Assembly (NCBI RefSeq): GCF_016863275.1
Contig: NZ_BOOO01000035.1
Coordinates: 62,001-126,000, forward strand
Length of the DNA stretch: 64,000 bases
From: Planotetraspora mira
GTDB lineage: Bacteria; Actinomycetota; Actinomycetes; Streptosporangiales; Streptosporangiaceae
Reading direction: 5' to 3'
Below are positions 31,730-39,844 of the stretch, piece after piece. A program made the translations under genes and the position numbers. The notes under the pieces were generated by a model. It saw only the letters and a program-made list of their open reading frames with translations. It had not been told where the DNA came from and made no database searches. Within the stretch, counting starts at the first letter, position 1. Each line of letters begins with the position of its first letter.

Positions 31730-32239
31730 TCAGGGAAGGAGCAACTCGTATTCGACCTGCTCGATCGGGTTGCCGTCACCGAAGTCGTGGTCGCGGACCA
31801 CGCCTGACTCCGTGAAGCCGCTCTTGGCGTAGAAGCGGCGGGACTGAGGCGTGTCACGTAGCGTCCACAGATGGACCCGCCCGAAGCCGTCGTCGTGGAT
31901 CCTTTGCAGGGAAGCGGTCATCAGGGCGCCCGCGATACCGCTTCCCCAGCCGTCCGGGTGACCGTAGAACCCGAAGATCTCCGCCGACCCCGGTCGCGCC
32001 GGTGAGGAGCCGAAGTAGGAGAAGGCCAGCGGTCGCCCGTCCAGCGCGGCCAGCATGGCCGTGCCCGTGCCCTCGGCGAGCATCCCGTGCCATTTGCCGC
32101 GCCGCTGCCTGACCGCTTCGGCGAAGAACTCCGGAGAGAAGAAGCCGGCATAGGCGACCTTCCACGACTCCGCGTGGATCTCGCCCACTACATCCCCGTC
32201 ATCAGAAGAAGCCGGGAACACGGTGAAGTCTCTGATCAC
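31730..32239 (-). CDS. GNAT-family N-acetyltransferase
   Basis: A 169-residue acetyl-CoA-dependent acyltransferase: N-terminal acceptor region (DVVGEIHAESWKVAYAGFFS), motif A with GHPDGWGSGIAGALM, and C-terminal LWTLRDTPQSRRFYAKSGF with E-S-G-V. The open frame extends to a TTG at 32284, but a -10-like TACTGT lies 6 nt before GTG 32239 and a palindrome occupies the would-be coding DNA, so I choose GTG 32239 with a leaderless message. Substrate unknown. Confidence 0.88.
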   Translation of the reverse strand: MIRDFTVFPASSDDGDVVGEIHAESWKVAYAGFFSPEFFAEAVRQRRGKWHGMLAEGTGTAMLAALDGRPLAFSYFGSSPARPGSAEIFGFYGHPDGWGSGIAGALMTASLQRIHDDGFGRVHLWTLRDTPQSRRFYAKSGFTESGVVRDHDFGDGNPIEQVEYELLLP

Positions 32240-32245
32240 AAGACC

Positions 32246-32284
32246 ACAGTACCGGCCACCCGTATTGTTGCGAACAATTCGCAA
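32246..32284 (-). promoter_or_regulatory. Leaderless promoter with TTGCGAA dyad for GNAT gene
   Basis: Minus-strand TACTGT (32246-32251) lies 6 nt before GTG 32239. A perfect dyad TTGCGAA-CAA-TTCGCAA (32268-32284) covers the -35 region and could be a repressor site. Confidence 0.5.
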
Positions 32285-32367
32285 TAGCTACACAGTCCTG
32301 CTGATCGCAGTGCTGGTGGTGGCCGACACCGGCGTCCGACCCCCGGGATGCGGTGCTGCCGGGGCGT

Positions 32368-32967
32368 TCATGGCTGCGAGTCCTGTGCGACGCCGGCGAT
32401 GACCGCGGTCACCATCCTGAGGACGGCTCCAGCCTCCGGCGGGGAGCCCTTCCGGTCGGCGAACAGCAGGTGGCCGGTCCCGATCAGCATGGGGGCGAGC
32501 ATCTCGACGTCGGCGTCCGCCGTGATGCGGCCCAGTTCGCGCTCCGCGGAGAGGTAGGAGGCGATCATGACCGCGGCTTCCGTCAGGACCGGGACGCCGG
32601 CCGGCCACGTCTTGCGCAGGCGGGCGCGCAGTTCGTCGCGGAAGGTGACGAGGGCGACGATCGCGACGGCGACGGACTCGAACAGGGCTGTCAGCGCGTC
32701 GGTGAGGTTGCCGGCGACGGTGCCGGTCCCGGCGGCGTCACGCAGGGCGGCGGCCCGGGGGGCCATCCGGTCGATGCGGTCGAGCACGAACGCGGCGAGG
32801 AAGGCGTCGAAGTCCTCGAAGTGCCGGTGCATGACGCCCTTGGCGCAGTTCGCCTCCGTGGTGACCGCCCGGCTGGTCAGCCCGCTCGGCCCGTCCCGGA
32901 GCAGGACGCGCTCGGCGGCGGCGAACAGTTGCTCGCGCACGTCCCGGATGGCTACCCCTGTCGGCAC
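32368..32967 (-). CDS. TetR-family transcriptional regulator
   Basis: A ~199-residue TetR repressor. The HTH is at the N-terminus (REQLFAAAERVLLRDGPSGL, then TSRAVTTEANCAKGVMHRHF and EDFDAFL). The C-terminal domain has LGRITADADVEMLAPMLIGT. GTG 32967 with GAGGGG upstream is preferred over ATG 33027, which lies inside the tandem operator repeats. It is divergent from the methyltransferase and probably represses it through those repeats. The Cys in TEANCAKG is in the HTH region and could be a redox sensor, though this is speculative. Confidence 0.9.
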   Translation of the reverse strand: MPTGVAIRDVREQLFAAAERVLLRDGPSGLTSRAVTTEANCAKGVMHRHFEDFDAFLAAFVLDRIDRMAPRAAALRDAAGTGTVAGNLTDALTALFESVAVAIVALVTFRDELRARLRKTWPAGVPVLTEAAVMIASYLSAERELGRITADADVEMLAPMLIGTGHLLFADRKGSPPEAGAVLRMVTAVIAGVAQDSQP

Positions 32968-33004
32968 CGCGCATCCCCTCGTCTCTCGATCGGCCCCCAC
33001 CCGG

Positions 33005-33049
33005 TTGACGAGTGGGCGCTTGCCCATTCATAGTGGGCGCATGCCCACT
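33005..33049 (+). promoter_or_regulatory. Promoter with two tandem AGTGGGC dyad operators
   Basis: TTGACG (33005-33010)-N18-CATAGT (33029-33034), with CATAGT ending 6 nt before ATG 33041. Operator 1 AGTGGGC-N4-GCCCATT fills the spacer exactly (33011-33028); operator 2 AGTGGGC-N4-GCCCACT (33032-33049) covers the start codon. Spacing between them is 21 bp. Confidence 0.75.
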
Positions 33050-33883
33050 CTACCGCCGGATCGTGCCGCCGAGCCCGAGCCTCATCGACACCGACAGATA
33101 GCGGAGTCGTTCGGTTCGGACGCCGAACGCTACGACCGGACCCGGCCCCGCTATCCCGATGCCATGGTGAACCGGATCATCGCCGCCGGACCCGGCCCCG
33201 ACGTTCTCGACGTCGGCTGCGGGACCGGCATCGAAGCCCGGCAGTTCCAAGCAGCCGGCTGCGAGGTGCTCGGGGTCGACGCCGACGCGCGCATGGCGGA
33301 ATTCGCACGGCGTAGCGGGGTCGAGGTCGAGGTGGCGACGTTCGAAGCCTGGGACCCCGCCGGCCGGAATTTCGACGCGGTCATCGCCGGGCAGGCCTGG
33401 CACTGGGTGGACGCGGCCGTCGGAGCGGCGAAGGCGGCGCAGGTGCTGCGGCCCGGCGGCCGGCTGGCAGTGTTCTGGAACGTCGCCCAGCCCCCGCCCG
33501 AGGTGGCGGACGCCTTCGCCGCGGTCTATGACCAGGTGGTGCCCGACGCGCTGACCGCGCGGGCCTACCGCCAGAAGGTGTCCGCCCTGGAGGGGTATTC
33601 GATGCTGCTCACCAGGGCGGTCGACGGGACACGGCAGGCGGGCGTGTTCGGCGACCCGGAGCAGTGGCGATTCGACTGGGAGCAGCCCTACACCCGGGAC
33701 GAGTGGCTGGATCTGCTCCCCACCCAGGGTGATCACAGCCGGTTCGCACCGGCTGAGTCGGAGGAGGTGCTGGCGGGCATCGGAGCCGCTGTCGACGCGA
33801 TGGGTGGCGGCTTCACGATGCGTTACACCGCGGTGGTGGTCACCGCGGCGCGAACCGGGGCCCGGCTCGGCGTCGGCTCATAG
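33041..33883 (+). CDS. Class I SAM-dependent methyltransferase
   Basis: A 280-residue methyltransferase. SAM motif I is VLDVGCGTGIEARQF near 55-69, the motif II acid is in VLGVDADARMAEFA, and post-motif signature LRPGGRLAVFWNVAQPP. The N-terminus SFGSDAERYDRTRPRYPDAM is typical of a widespread actinobacterial methyltransferase_11 group with unknown substrate. ATG 33041 has no Shine-Dalgarno and sits inside an operator, supporting a leaderless transcript. It is divergent from TetR, its predicted repressor. Confidence 0.9.
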   Translation: MPTLPPDRAAEPEPHRHRQIAESFGSDAERYDRTRPRYPDAMVNRIIAAGPGPDVLDVGCGTGIEARQFQAAGCEVLGVDADARMAEFARRSGVEVEVATFEAWDPAGRNFDAVIAGQAWHWVDAAVGAAKAAQVLRPGGRLAVFWNVAQPPPEVADAFAAVYDQVVPDALTARAYRQKVSALEGYSMLLTRAVDGTRQAGVFGDPEQWRFDWEQPYTRDEWLDLLPTQGDHSRFAPAESEEVLAGIGAAVDAMGGGFTMRYTAVVVTAARTGARLGVGS

Positions 33884-34756
33884 GGGGCGGACGCGGACAT
33901 CCTTGAGGGCGCTCTGCACGAAGTTCTGGTCGCCGGCGGCGGCCAGATAGAAGCCGTCACGGCACGTGCTCCCTGAGATGGGATGGCGTGAGTCGAGGAC
34001 GACGCTGCCCGGCCGTTCGCAGTCGGGGATCGGAGCCAGCACCAGCATCTGGCGGCTCAGGCCGCCGAGCCACAGTTGCGGCCCGACGAGCATGCCGTCG
34101 CGGATCTCTCCGGGTCGCGAGAGCCGTACCGGGCCGTCGGCCGACAGGGTGAGGAAGCCGTCAGGGGTGACCTTGCCGTGCATGTTCTCCGCCCAGGCCA
34201 GCCGCTGTTCGAAGGTCATCCCCGCCCGCTCGTCCTGCAGGGCGATCCGCCAGTCGCCGAAGGTGAAGAGCAGGACCGAACCGGCGGAGTCCACCCCGAG
34301 CGGTCCCGGCCACACTGTGACGTTGTCGGTGAGACGGCGGATCATCGGGCGTCCGGCGGCGGTCTCGGCCTCGCCGTACAGCGGGGCGGTGAGGGTGCGG
34401 AACTCGTCCATCTCCCCGTTGCCGGCGAGAGTCCCGCTCGCGTACGGCCGCGCCCCCAGCGACGCCAGGTTCAGCTCGGCGGGGTAGGTGATCTCCGCCC
34501 GCGACCCGTCGGGGAACGTGACCCGCATCGTCCTGGTGGCGCCCGGCCCCTTCGCCTCCGGATAGATGGCGTTGGGTGTCACGCCGATCGCGTTGCGCAT
34601 GGGTGTCGGGGTAACGGCCGGGAGGGGAAGGCTCGTGTCCCGGTTGGCGAGAATCACGATGAGCGGCACGGCCACGAGAGCGACCAGCGCCACGATTCCC
34701 ACCCAGCGGGGCCTGCGCGGGCCCTGCTCGACGATATCGACACCGCCGGTGGCCAT
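33878..34756 (-). CDS. Membrane-anchored extracytoplasmic protein, unknown function
   Basis: A 292-residue protein. After a short cytoplasmic tail, one helix (WVGIVALVALVAVPLIVILA, ~18-40) anchors a ~250-residue outer domain rich in beta-strand (TRTMRVTFPDGSRAEITYPA; VGPQLWLGGLSRQMLVLAPI) with two late cysteines that could form a disulfide (DCERPG and GSTCRDG). No named family. The start is ATG 34756 with GGAAGG upstream. Stop codons of this gene and the convergent methyltransferase overlap by 6 nt. Confidence 0.75.
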   Translation of the reverse strand: MATGGVDIVEQGPRRPRWVGIVALVALVAVPLIVILANRDTSLPLPAVTPTPMRNAIGVTPNAIYPEAKGPGATRTMRVTFPDGSRAEITYPAELNLASLGARPYASGTLAGNGEMDEFRTLTAPLYGEAETAAGRPMIRRLTDNVTVWPGPLGVDSAGSVLLFTFGDWRIALQDERAGMTFEQRLAWAENMHGKVTPDGFLTLSADGPVRLSRPGEIRDGMLVGPQLWLGGLSRQMLVLAPIPDCERPGSVVLDSRHPISGSTCRDGFYLAAAGDQNFVQSALKDVRVRPL

Positions 34757-34825
34757 CGGCCTTCCTTCGTCGTACGGCTGTCGCACCAAGTTCAGACCAA
34801 TTGCCGCCTTCTGCGCAAGCCCTGG

Positions 34826-36049
34826 CTAGGCGGCGAGGGGGAGGCGCAGGACGAAGCGGGCGCCGGTGGTGTTGTCGGCGGCGTACAGGTGACCGCCGTA
34901 GCCATGGGCGATCTCACGGGCGATGGGCAGGCCGAGCCCGGAGCCGCCGGGGTCCCGGAGGTAGGCGTCGTCCAGGCGGCAGAGCCGTTCGAAGACCTTT
35001 TCGCGGTCGGCCGGGGCTATGCCGGGTCCGTCGTCGATGACTTCCAGGACCGCGTCGGGTGGGTCGGCGGTGACGATGATGTCGATCACGGTCCTGGTGT
35101 GCCGTTCGGCGTTGGCGAGCAGATTGTTCAGGAGCCGGATCAGCCGGATCCGGGAGGCGCGCACCACCACCTGCTGCTCGAGTTGGACGAGGACGGTGGT
35201 GGTCAGAGTGCGGCGTTCCAGTTCGTCCAGCACGAGATCGGCCAGGTCGACCGCCTCGGTGGGCGTCGCGGTGTCCATGCGGGCGAGTTCGAGCAGATCG
35301 GCGACGATGTCATTGAGCCGTCCGGCGTCCAGCAGCAATTTGCGCAGTATCTGGTGCAGGCCGACGTCTGGTTCTGCAATCGCGACCTCGAGTTCGGTCA
35401 GGAGCCCGGTGATCGGGTTACGGAGATCGTGGGAGGCGTCGAAGACGAACCGCCGCTGCCGTTCGATGACCTCCTGCAGCGCCGACGTGGTCTGGCGTTG
35501 TTGCCTGTCCGCCCGCGTGAGCCGGTCGTTGAGGTCCTGGAGTTCGCGGGCGCGAACATATACGTCGGTTCTCATCGCCTCCAGTTCCGCTTTCCTTCCC
35601 GTGACGCCACGTTCGCCGAACCGCCTCAACTGCTGGAGGAAGCCGGTCACCTCCTCGGTTCGGTGAACGATCAACTGCACTCCACCGTCCGGGCCCAGGA
35701 CGGGGGTGTTGATCGTGCTCCAGTACCGTTCCTCGAACACCCCTGGTCTTCCGCTCACCTCGATGTCGTACCGCTGCAGCGGCATGGTCTCCCGCTGTCC
35801 GGTCGCCAGCACCCGTTGCAGCGAGGCACGCAGACCCTCCGGGCCCTCCTCGCCGGGATCGTTGGGAGCGTTCGGGTTGGGGGGGAAGACGGTGAAGAAG
35901 CAACGGCCGATCAAGTCGGCGGGGCTCCGCCTGGTCACCTTGAGATAGGAGTCATTGGCCGCCACCATGGTGAAATCCGGCGTCAGCACCAGCAACGGGG
36001 CCGCGAGCGCCTGGAACACCGCCCGGTAGTCGACCTCTGAATCCGTCAC
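34826..36049 (-). CDS. Orphan cytoplasmic PAS-histidine kinase
   Basis: A 407-residue kinase without membrane helices. A PAS domain spans ~8-135 (APLLVLTPDFTMVAANDSYL; DLIGRCFFTVFP), a coiled-coil linker ~140-200, HisKA with H207 (RFVFDASHDLRNPITGLLTE), and HATPase with LLNNLLANAERH, DDGPGI and GGSGLGLPIA. No response regulator is adjacent. In such kinases PAS may bind a cofactor or redox ligand; none can be inferred here. Regions upstream hold a MITE-like element. Confidence 0.92.
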   Translation of the reverse strand: MTDSEVDYRAVFQALAAPLLVLTPDFTMVAANDSYLKVTRRSPADLIGRCFFTVFPPNPNAPNDPGEEGPEGLRASLQRVLATGQRETMPLQRYDIEVSGRPGVFEERYWSTINTPVLGPDGGVQLIVHRTEEVTGFLQQLRRFGERGVTGRKAELEAMRTDVYVRARELQDLNDRLTRADRQQRQTTSALQEVIERQRRFVFDASHDLRNPITGLLTELEVAIAEPDVGLHQILRKLLLDAGRLNDIVADLLELARMDTATPTEAVDLADLVLDELERRTLTTTVLVQLEQQVVVRASRIRLIRLLNNLLANAERHTRTVIDIIVTADPPDAVLEVIDDGPGIAPADREKVFERLCRLDDAYLRDPGGSGLGLPIAREIAHGYGGHLYAADNTTGARFVLRLPLAA

Positions 36050-36155
36050 CGCGCCTCACCTCAACCCCTATACGTCCAAAGTTAGGCGACGAGAAAGGGC
36101 CACAGGTCATCGGCCCGTCTGTCCTGCCTGCCGGACTCGCAGGCAGGTCGACCTC

Positions 36156-36321
36156 CTAGGTCGTGTCTGACTAATCAAGCCCTGCTGCGCGCGGCCCAGA
36201 CGGCGCCTCGCTTCGTTGTCGTCGTCGGCCGGAGGCTCCGCTCCGACCTCCTCCTCCGCCTTGCGATGCATCCATCTGGATCCACGCTCGCGACGGGCAG
36301 CATTTGTCAGACACTCCCTAG
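36156..36321. mobile_element. 166-bp MITE-like non-autonomous insertion element
   Basis: Two ~20-bp imperfect inverted ends, 17 of 20 bp identical when one is complemented, sharing GTGTCTGAC then A/T and AAT. Both ends carry CTAG (36156-36159 and 36318-36321), which may be the duplicated target. The interior is non-coding and has a stem-forming stretch around 36218-36260. No transposase. Ends of this kind resemble IS5-like elements, but the parent family is not certain. Confidence 0.6.
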
Positions 36322-36521
36322 CCGCACCAGGCTGATCTCGGATGAAGCGCATCCCGTCCCGGAATCACTCGAGACCCGACAGCACCGGAGCTTTCCGATA
36401 TTGCCTATTTTTACTGATATGCGCTGTGCGCCGACGTTTGAACCCCCATCAATTGTCGATCTTTCCGGCGCCGTCGAGACGGGCTGCCCCTGCCGATCCT
36501 TCGAGGTACGGAGACTGCACG
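36322..36521. other. Intergenic remainder after MITE-like element
   Basis: 200 bp between the element and the LAL stop. A relatively AT-rich patch lies around 36396-36425. I see no gene, strong dyad or clear promoter. Confidence 0.5.
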
Positions 36522-39386
36522 CTAGGGGTCCTTGAGGAGGTCTGGGCATTCTTCGGCGACGATGCAGGCCAGTTCGACGCGGGATGCGATGTCGAGTTTG
36601 CTGAACATCCGGCGAAGGTGGGTGGACACCGTGTGGGGCGAAAGGAACATCCGCGCCGCGGCCTGACGGTTGGTCATCCCTTTGGCGATCAGCACGGCCA
36701 CCGCGCGTTCCGTATCGGTGAGGCTGTCCCATCCGAAGGCCGGCCGCTGGAGCTGAGCCCAGTGCCGCCGCCGAACGCCCAGTGCCCTCAGCCGGGCTCG
36801 CACGCGGGCGGCGTCCCGGAGCGCACCGATGCACTCGTAACCGTCGAGCGCCTGGTCCAGGCTGGCGATGGCCTGCTCACGCGCGGAGGCGCCGGGTGTG
36901 GTGGACAGCAGGACGCCGAGGTCCTCCGCGCCCGAAGCGCGTGCCCACGGTTCGGGCTGATCGGCGGCGGCGGAGGCCAACGCGCTGGGGTCCCTGTGGA
37001 GAATGCCGCGGGCGTGGGCGGCCGTGGTGGCGAGGGCGGGGAAGCCGGGGTTGCTCTGGGCCAGGTATTCGGCCGTTTCAACGATGGTCTGGGCATACCG
37101 GCGGTTCGCCGTGGCCAGCGCGAGCCGGGTCATCCAGGCGGCCGTGAGGGGGGTTGTGAGGAGCGCCCAGCGCCGCTCGTCCTCGTCGGTGTAAATGGCG
37201 TGGAGTATGTCGACCGCCCGGTCGGGATCGCCTTGGGCCTCGACCACCGCCGCCATCACCCACCGCTCCCACACCGACCCGAACAACATTCCGGGCGCGG
37301 CGTCTATGGAGTGATATCGCTCGATGTGCCGGACCGCGGCGTCGATGTCACCCCGCCGCATGGCGATGAGAGCGAGCATGGCCACCCCGACCCGGGTGAA
37401 CCCCTGGGTACCCAGCTCATCAGCGATCACCAGCCCGGCCTGGGCCTCGGCGGCGGCGTCATCGAGTCGACCGGTCGCCAGCTTCAGCACGGAGCGGAAC
37501 AGGGCGGGTTGTGCCGCGAGCACGGTCAGCCCGCAGGCTTTGATCTCCTCCTCGGCGGCCTGGATGGCGATGTCGGACTCCTCGAACTGGCGCATGGCCC
37601 TCCAGTTGAGGCTCAACAGCAGGCGCGTGTACGGGCGCTGGATGGCTTCAACGGTGCCGCTGTTCGCGATCTGCAGGGCTTCGTTCAGGTGCGCGAACGA
37701 GTCGGCGACCCGCCCGTCGACTACGGCGAATCGAGCGAGCAGGAGGAGAGCCCCGACGACGGCGGCATCGGTGTGCCGCTCGCGGTCGGCGAGAACGGTC
37801 TCAGCCCGCAGCCGCCCCTTCCTGAAGTCGTTCAGGCAGATCAGTCCCCAGCACACCGTCCATTCGGCGATTCCGCGAAGGTCATCGGGGAGGTCTTGCT
37901 GGGTGAGCAGGCTTTCGGCCTCCGCCACCGCGTCTGCCGGCCGTCCGCTCAGCAGCAGGATGTACGCCAGTGCGCATCGCAGGCGGGGGGCCTGGGCGGG
38001 CGGCGCCTTGCCGAGTGCGCCACGCGCAAGCTCGGCCGCTTCCGGCAGTCGCCCGACGGCCGTCAGCGCGTCGGCCGCCGTGGCGGCGCGGCCGACCCAG
38101 TCGGGGTCGGTGGGGTCGCTGAGTTCGAGCGCCCGCAGGGCGAGGTCGGCGGCGGTCTGGGGTGAGGACCGCAGGACCTCGCGCGCGGCCTGGTCCAGTC
38201 CGCGTAGCGCGGACCCGTCACCGCGACCGGCGCTGTGAATGAGGTGCGCCGCGGCGGGAACAGCCGACCCGCCGCGTTTGAGCAGCATCTCTCCCGCGTC
38301 GCGATGCAGGGCCTGCAGCACGGGGGTGGGGACGGTCCCGACCACCGCCTGCCACAGCAGGTCGTGGCGGAAGGTCAGCTCGTCCCCGGCGGACTCGACG
38401 ATGCCCGCCGACATCGCCTCCTCCACCATGGGCAACAGGCCGATGGTCGATTCGCCGAGCATTTCGGCCAGATCCTTCACCGAGAACGAGCGGCCCAGGA
38501 CTGCGGCGACCTGAAGCAGATGCCTGGTCCGTTCGGACAACTCGTCCAGGCGTTCTTGCGTGACCACCTGAGCCTTCGGCAGCCGCGCGGAGACCATCCG
38601 CACGCGACCCTCGGCGATGTGGAACACGCCCTCGCCTTTGAGCTTCTCAAGGAGATCGATGAGCAGGAAGGGATTGCCGTCCGCTATGTCGGCCAAGGCC
38701 AGCACGTCCGGCTCGGGCGACGCACCGAGGACGTCGGCGACGACGTCCGCGACCGCTCGCCCCTTCAGCGCCTCCAGTGTGATCCGGCGCGCGCCGTCGT
38801 GTTCCAGTACATCGAACAGACAATCGAGGCGGGGAACGTCGCCCACGCCGCTCGTGCGGGTCAGCATCCAGACGAGCGGGTAGGAGGCGAGATCTCTGGT
38901 CAGCGACCGCAGCGCCAGCAGAGTCATCGGGTCGGCCCATTGCACGTCATCCAGCGTGAGGAGCATCGGCCCCTGGGCCACCCGCTGCTCCAGCGGTCCA
39001 TGCAGTCGTTCCACCAGCAGCAACCGCTGATCGGCCGGACCCGCGACGGTCAGGTAATCGTCCACGGGAAGCGTGCGGCCGGATGGCCCGAGCGCCGATG
39101 TCAGCGGGGCCAGAGGTATCAGCTGGGTCAGTTCGTCCGCCGCGCCCTGGGCGACCTCGAATCCCGCCCTCGTCGCCGCGGCGACGGCCATGCCCAGTAG
39201 ACGGCTCTTTCCGACGCCCGACCGGCCCTCGACCAGGACGATTCCGCCCCGGCCGACCTTGGCCGCCTGCAGCAATCCGGCGACAAGCTCCCACTCCCGC
39301 GGGCGACCACGCCAACCAAGCCACGATGATCCACAAAAACCGGGCTCACCAGCAGCTTCATGGTCACTATGGGACGAACCGCCCAT
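36522..39386 (-). CDS. LAL-type regulator (AAA ATPase plus LuxR HTH)
   Basis: A 954-residue large ATP-binding LuxR regulator. Walker A is at 53-61 (EGRSGVGKS), Walker B around D146-D147 (MLLTLDDVQWADP), then a long helical TPR-like middle part (~400-850) and a C-terminal LuxR HTH (~885-940: LTDTERAVAVLIAKGMTNRQ, AAARMFLSPHTVSTHLRRMF). LAL regulators act as pathway-specific activators, often of secondary metabolism or sugar use, triggered by an inducer that controls ATP binding. No biosynthetic cluster is visible alongside; the target may be elsewhere or the tandem kinases downstream. Confidence 0.94.
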   Translation of the reverse strand: MGGSSHSDHEAAGEPGFCGSSWLGWRGRPREWELVAGLLQAAKVGRGGIVLVEGRSGVGKSRLLGMAVAAATRAGFEVAQGAADELTQLIPLAPLTSALGPSGRTLPVDDYLTVAGPADQRLLLVERLHGPLEQRVAQGPMLLTLDDVQWADPMTLLALRSLTRDLASYPLVWMLTRTSGVGDVPRLDCLFDVLEHDGARRITLEALKGRAVADVVADVLGASPEPDVLALADIADGNPFLLIDLLEKLKGEGVFHIAEGRVRMVSARLPKAQVVTQERLDELSERTRHLLQVAAVLGRSFSVKDLAEMLGESTIGLLPMVEEAMSAGIVESAGDELTFRHDLLWQAVVGTVPTPVLQALHRDAGEMLLKRGGSAVPAAAHLIHSAGRGDGSALRGLDQAAREVLRSSPQTAADLALRALELSDPTDPDWVGRAATAADALTAVGRLPEAAELARGALGKAPPAQAPRLRCALAYILLLSGRPADAVAEAESLLTQQDLPDDLRGIAEWTVCWGLICLNDFRKGRLRAETVLADRERHTDAAVVGALLLLARFAVVDGRVADSFAHLNEALQIANSGTVEAIQRPYTRLLLSLNWRAMRQFEESDIAIQAAEEEIKACGLTVLAAQPALFRSVLKLATGRLDDAAAEAQAGLVIADELGTQGFTRVGVAMLALIAMRRGDIDAAVRHIERYHSIDAAPGMLFGSVWERWVMAAVVEAQGDPDRAVDILHAIYTDEDERRWALLTTPLTAAWMTRLALATANRRYAQTIVETAEYLAQSNPGFPALATTAAHARGILHRDPSALASAAADQPEPWARASGAEDLGVLLSTTPGASAREQAIASLDQALDGYECIGALRDAARVRARLRALGVRRRHWAQLQRPAFGWDSLTDTERAVAVLIAKGMTNRQAAARMFLSPHTVSTHLRRMFSKLDIASRVELACIVAEECPDLLKDP

Positions 39387-39844
39387 AAATCCATAAACTA
39401 CCTAGGTGTCGGCCGTGTCAAGTATGCGGGTGGCGGAGGTTCACGGGTTTCTCCGCCCCCGTGTCGGCGTTTTCACCGGGAAGGCCGTCGTCCCCCCGAG
39501 AATGCGGGCTCTCATCTCGGCTTTCTCTTCAGTGCGCTCAATCATGCGACATCGTTCCGGGGACGAACCTCTGATCTCGGATGTTCGTCAAGTCTGGATT
39601 AAGCCCACCCCAAAGGGGCGTCAGATCGGTGACGGAACGCCGGTGCCACAAAGGTGCAACCACGCATAAATATGCGATGCAGGGCCTTTCGGCGCAGGTC
39701 AGGCTCGTACCGTTCGCTTATCTCCGGTGACGTGGCACGAAAAGGATCCCCTCGGCTGAGGTGCGTAGGGGAGTGGCCGAGGCAGTGCCCCCAACCCTCT
39801 CGGAACCTGGCATCCCCCTCGAATCTCGTTCGAAAAGGATGGCG
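39387..39844. other. Intergenic region between LAL gene and tandem kinases
   Basis: 458 bp. A weak 88-codon open frame at 39406-39669 has no ribosome site and no homology pattern I recognise. A dyad CGCATA-AA-TATGCG lies at 39663-39676. An AAAAGG ribosome site precedes the kinase start. No clear -35/-10 pair. Confidence 0.5.
39663..39676. repeat. Dyad CGCATA-AA-TATGCG
   Basis: Perfect 6-bp arms with a 2-bp AT centre, 170 bp before the tandem kinase operon. A possible operator site. Confidence 0.35.

Noticed and set aside
36342-38165. 607-codon plus-strand frame
   Set aside because: Antisense to the LAL regulator whose minus-strand frame has clear Walker and LuxR motifs; the plus-strand product has no recognisable domain.
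36332-39583. 13-bp word CTGATCTCGGATG on both sides of the LAL gene
   Set aside because: Too short and without flanking similarity; consistent with chance and not with target-site duplication.
39406-39669. 88-codon frame between LAL and tandem kinases
   Set aside because: No ribosome site, no homology pattern, and composition like non-coding DNA; left as intergenic.
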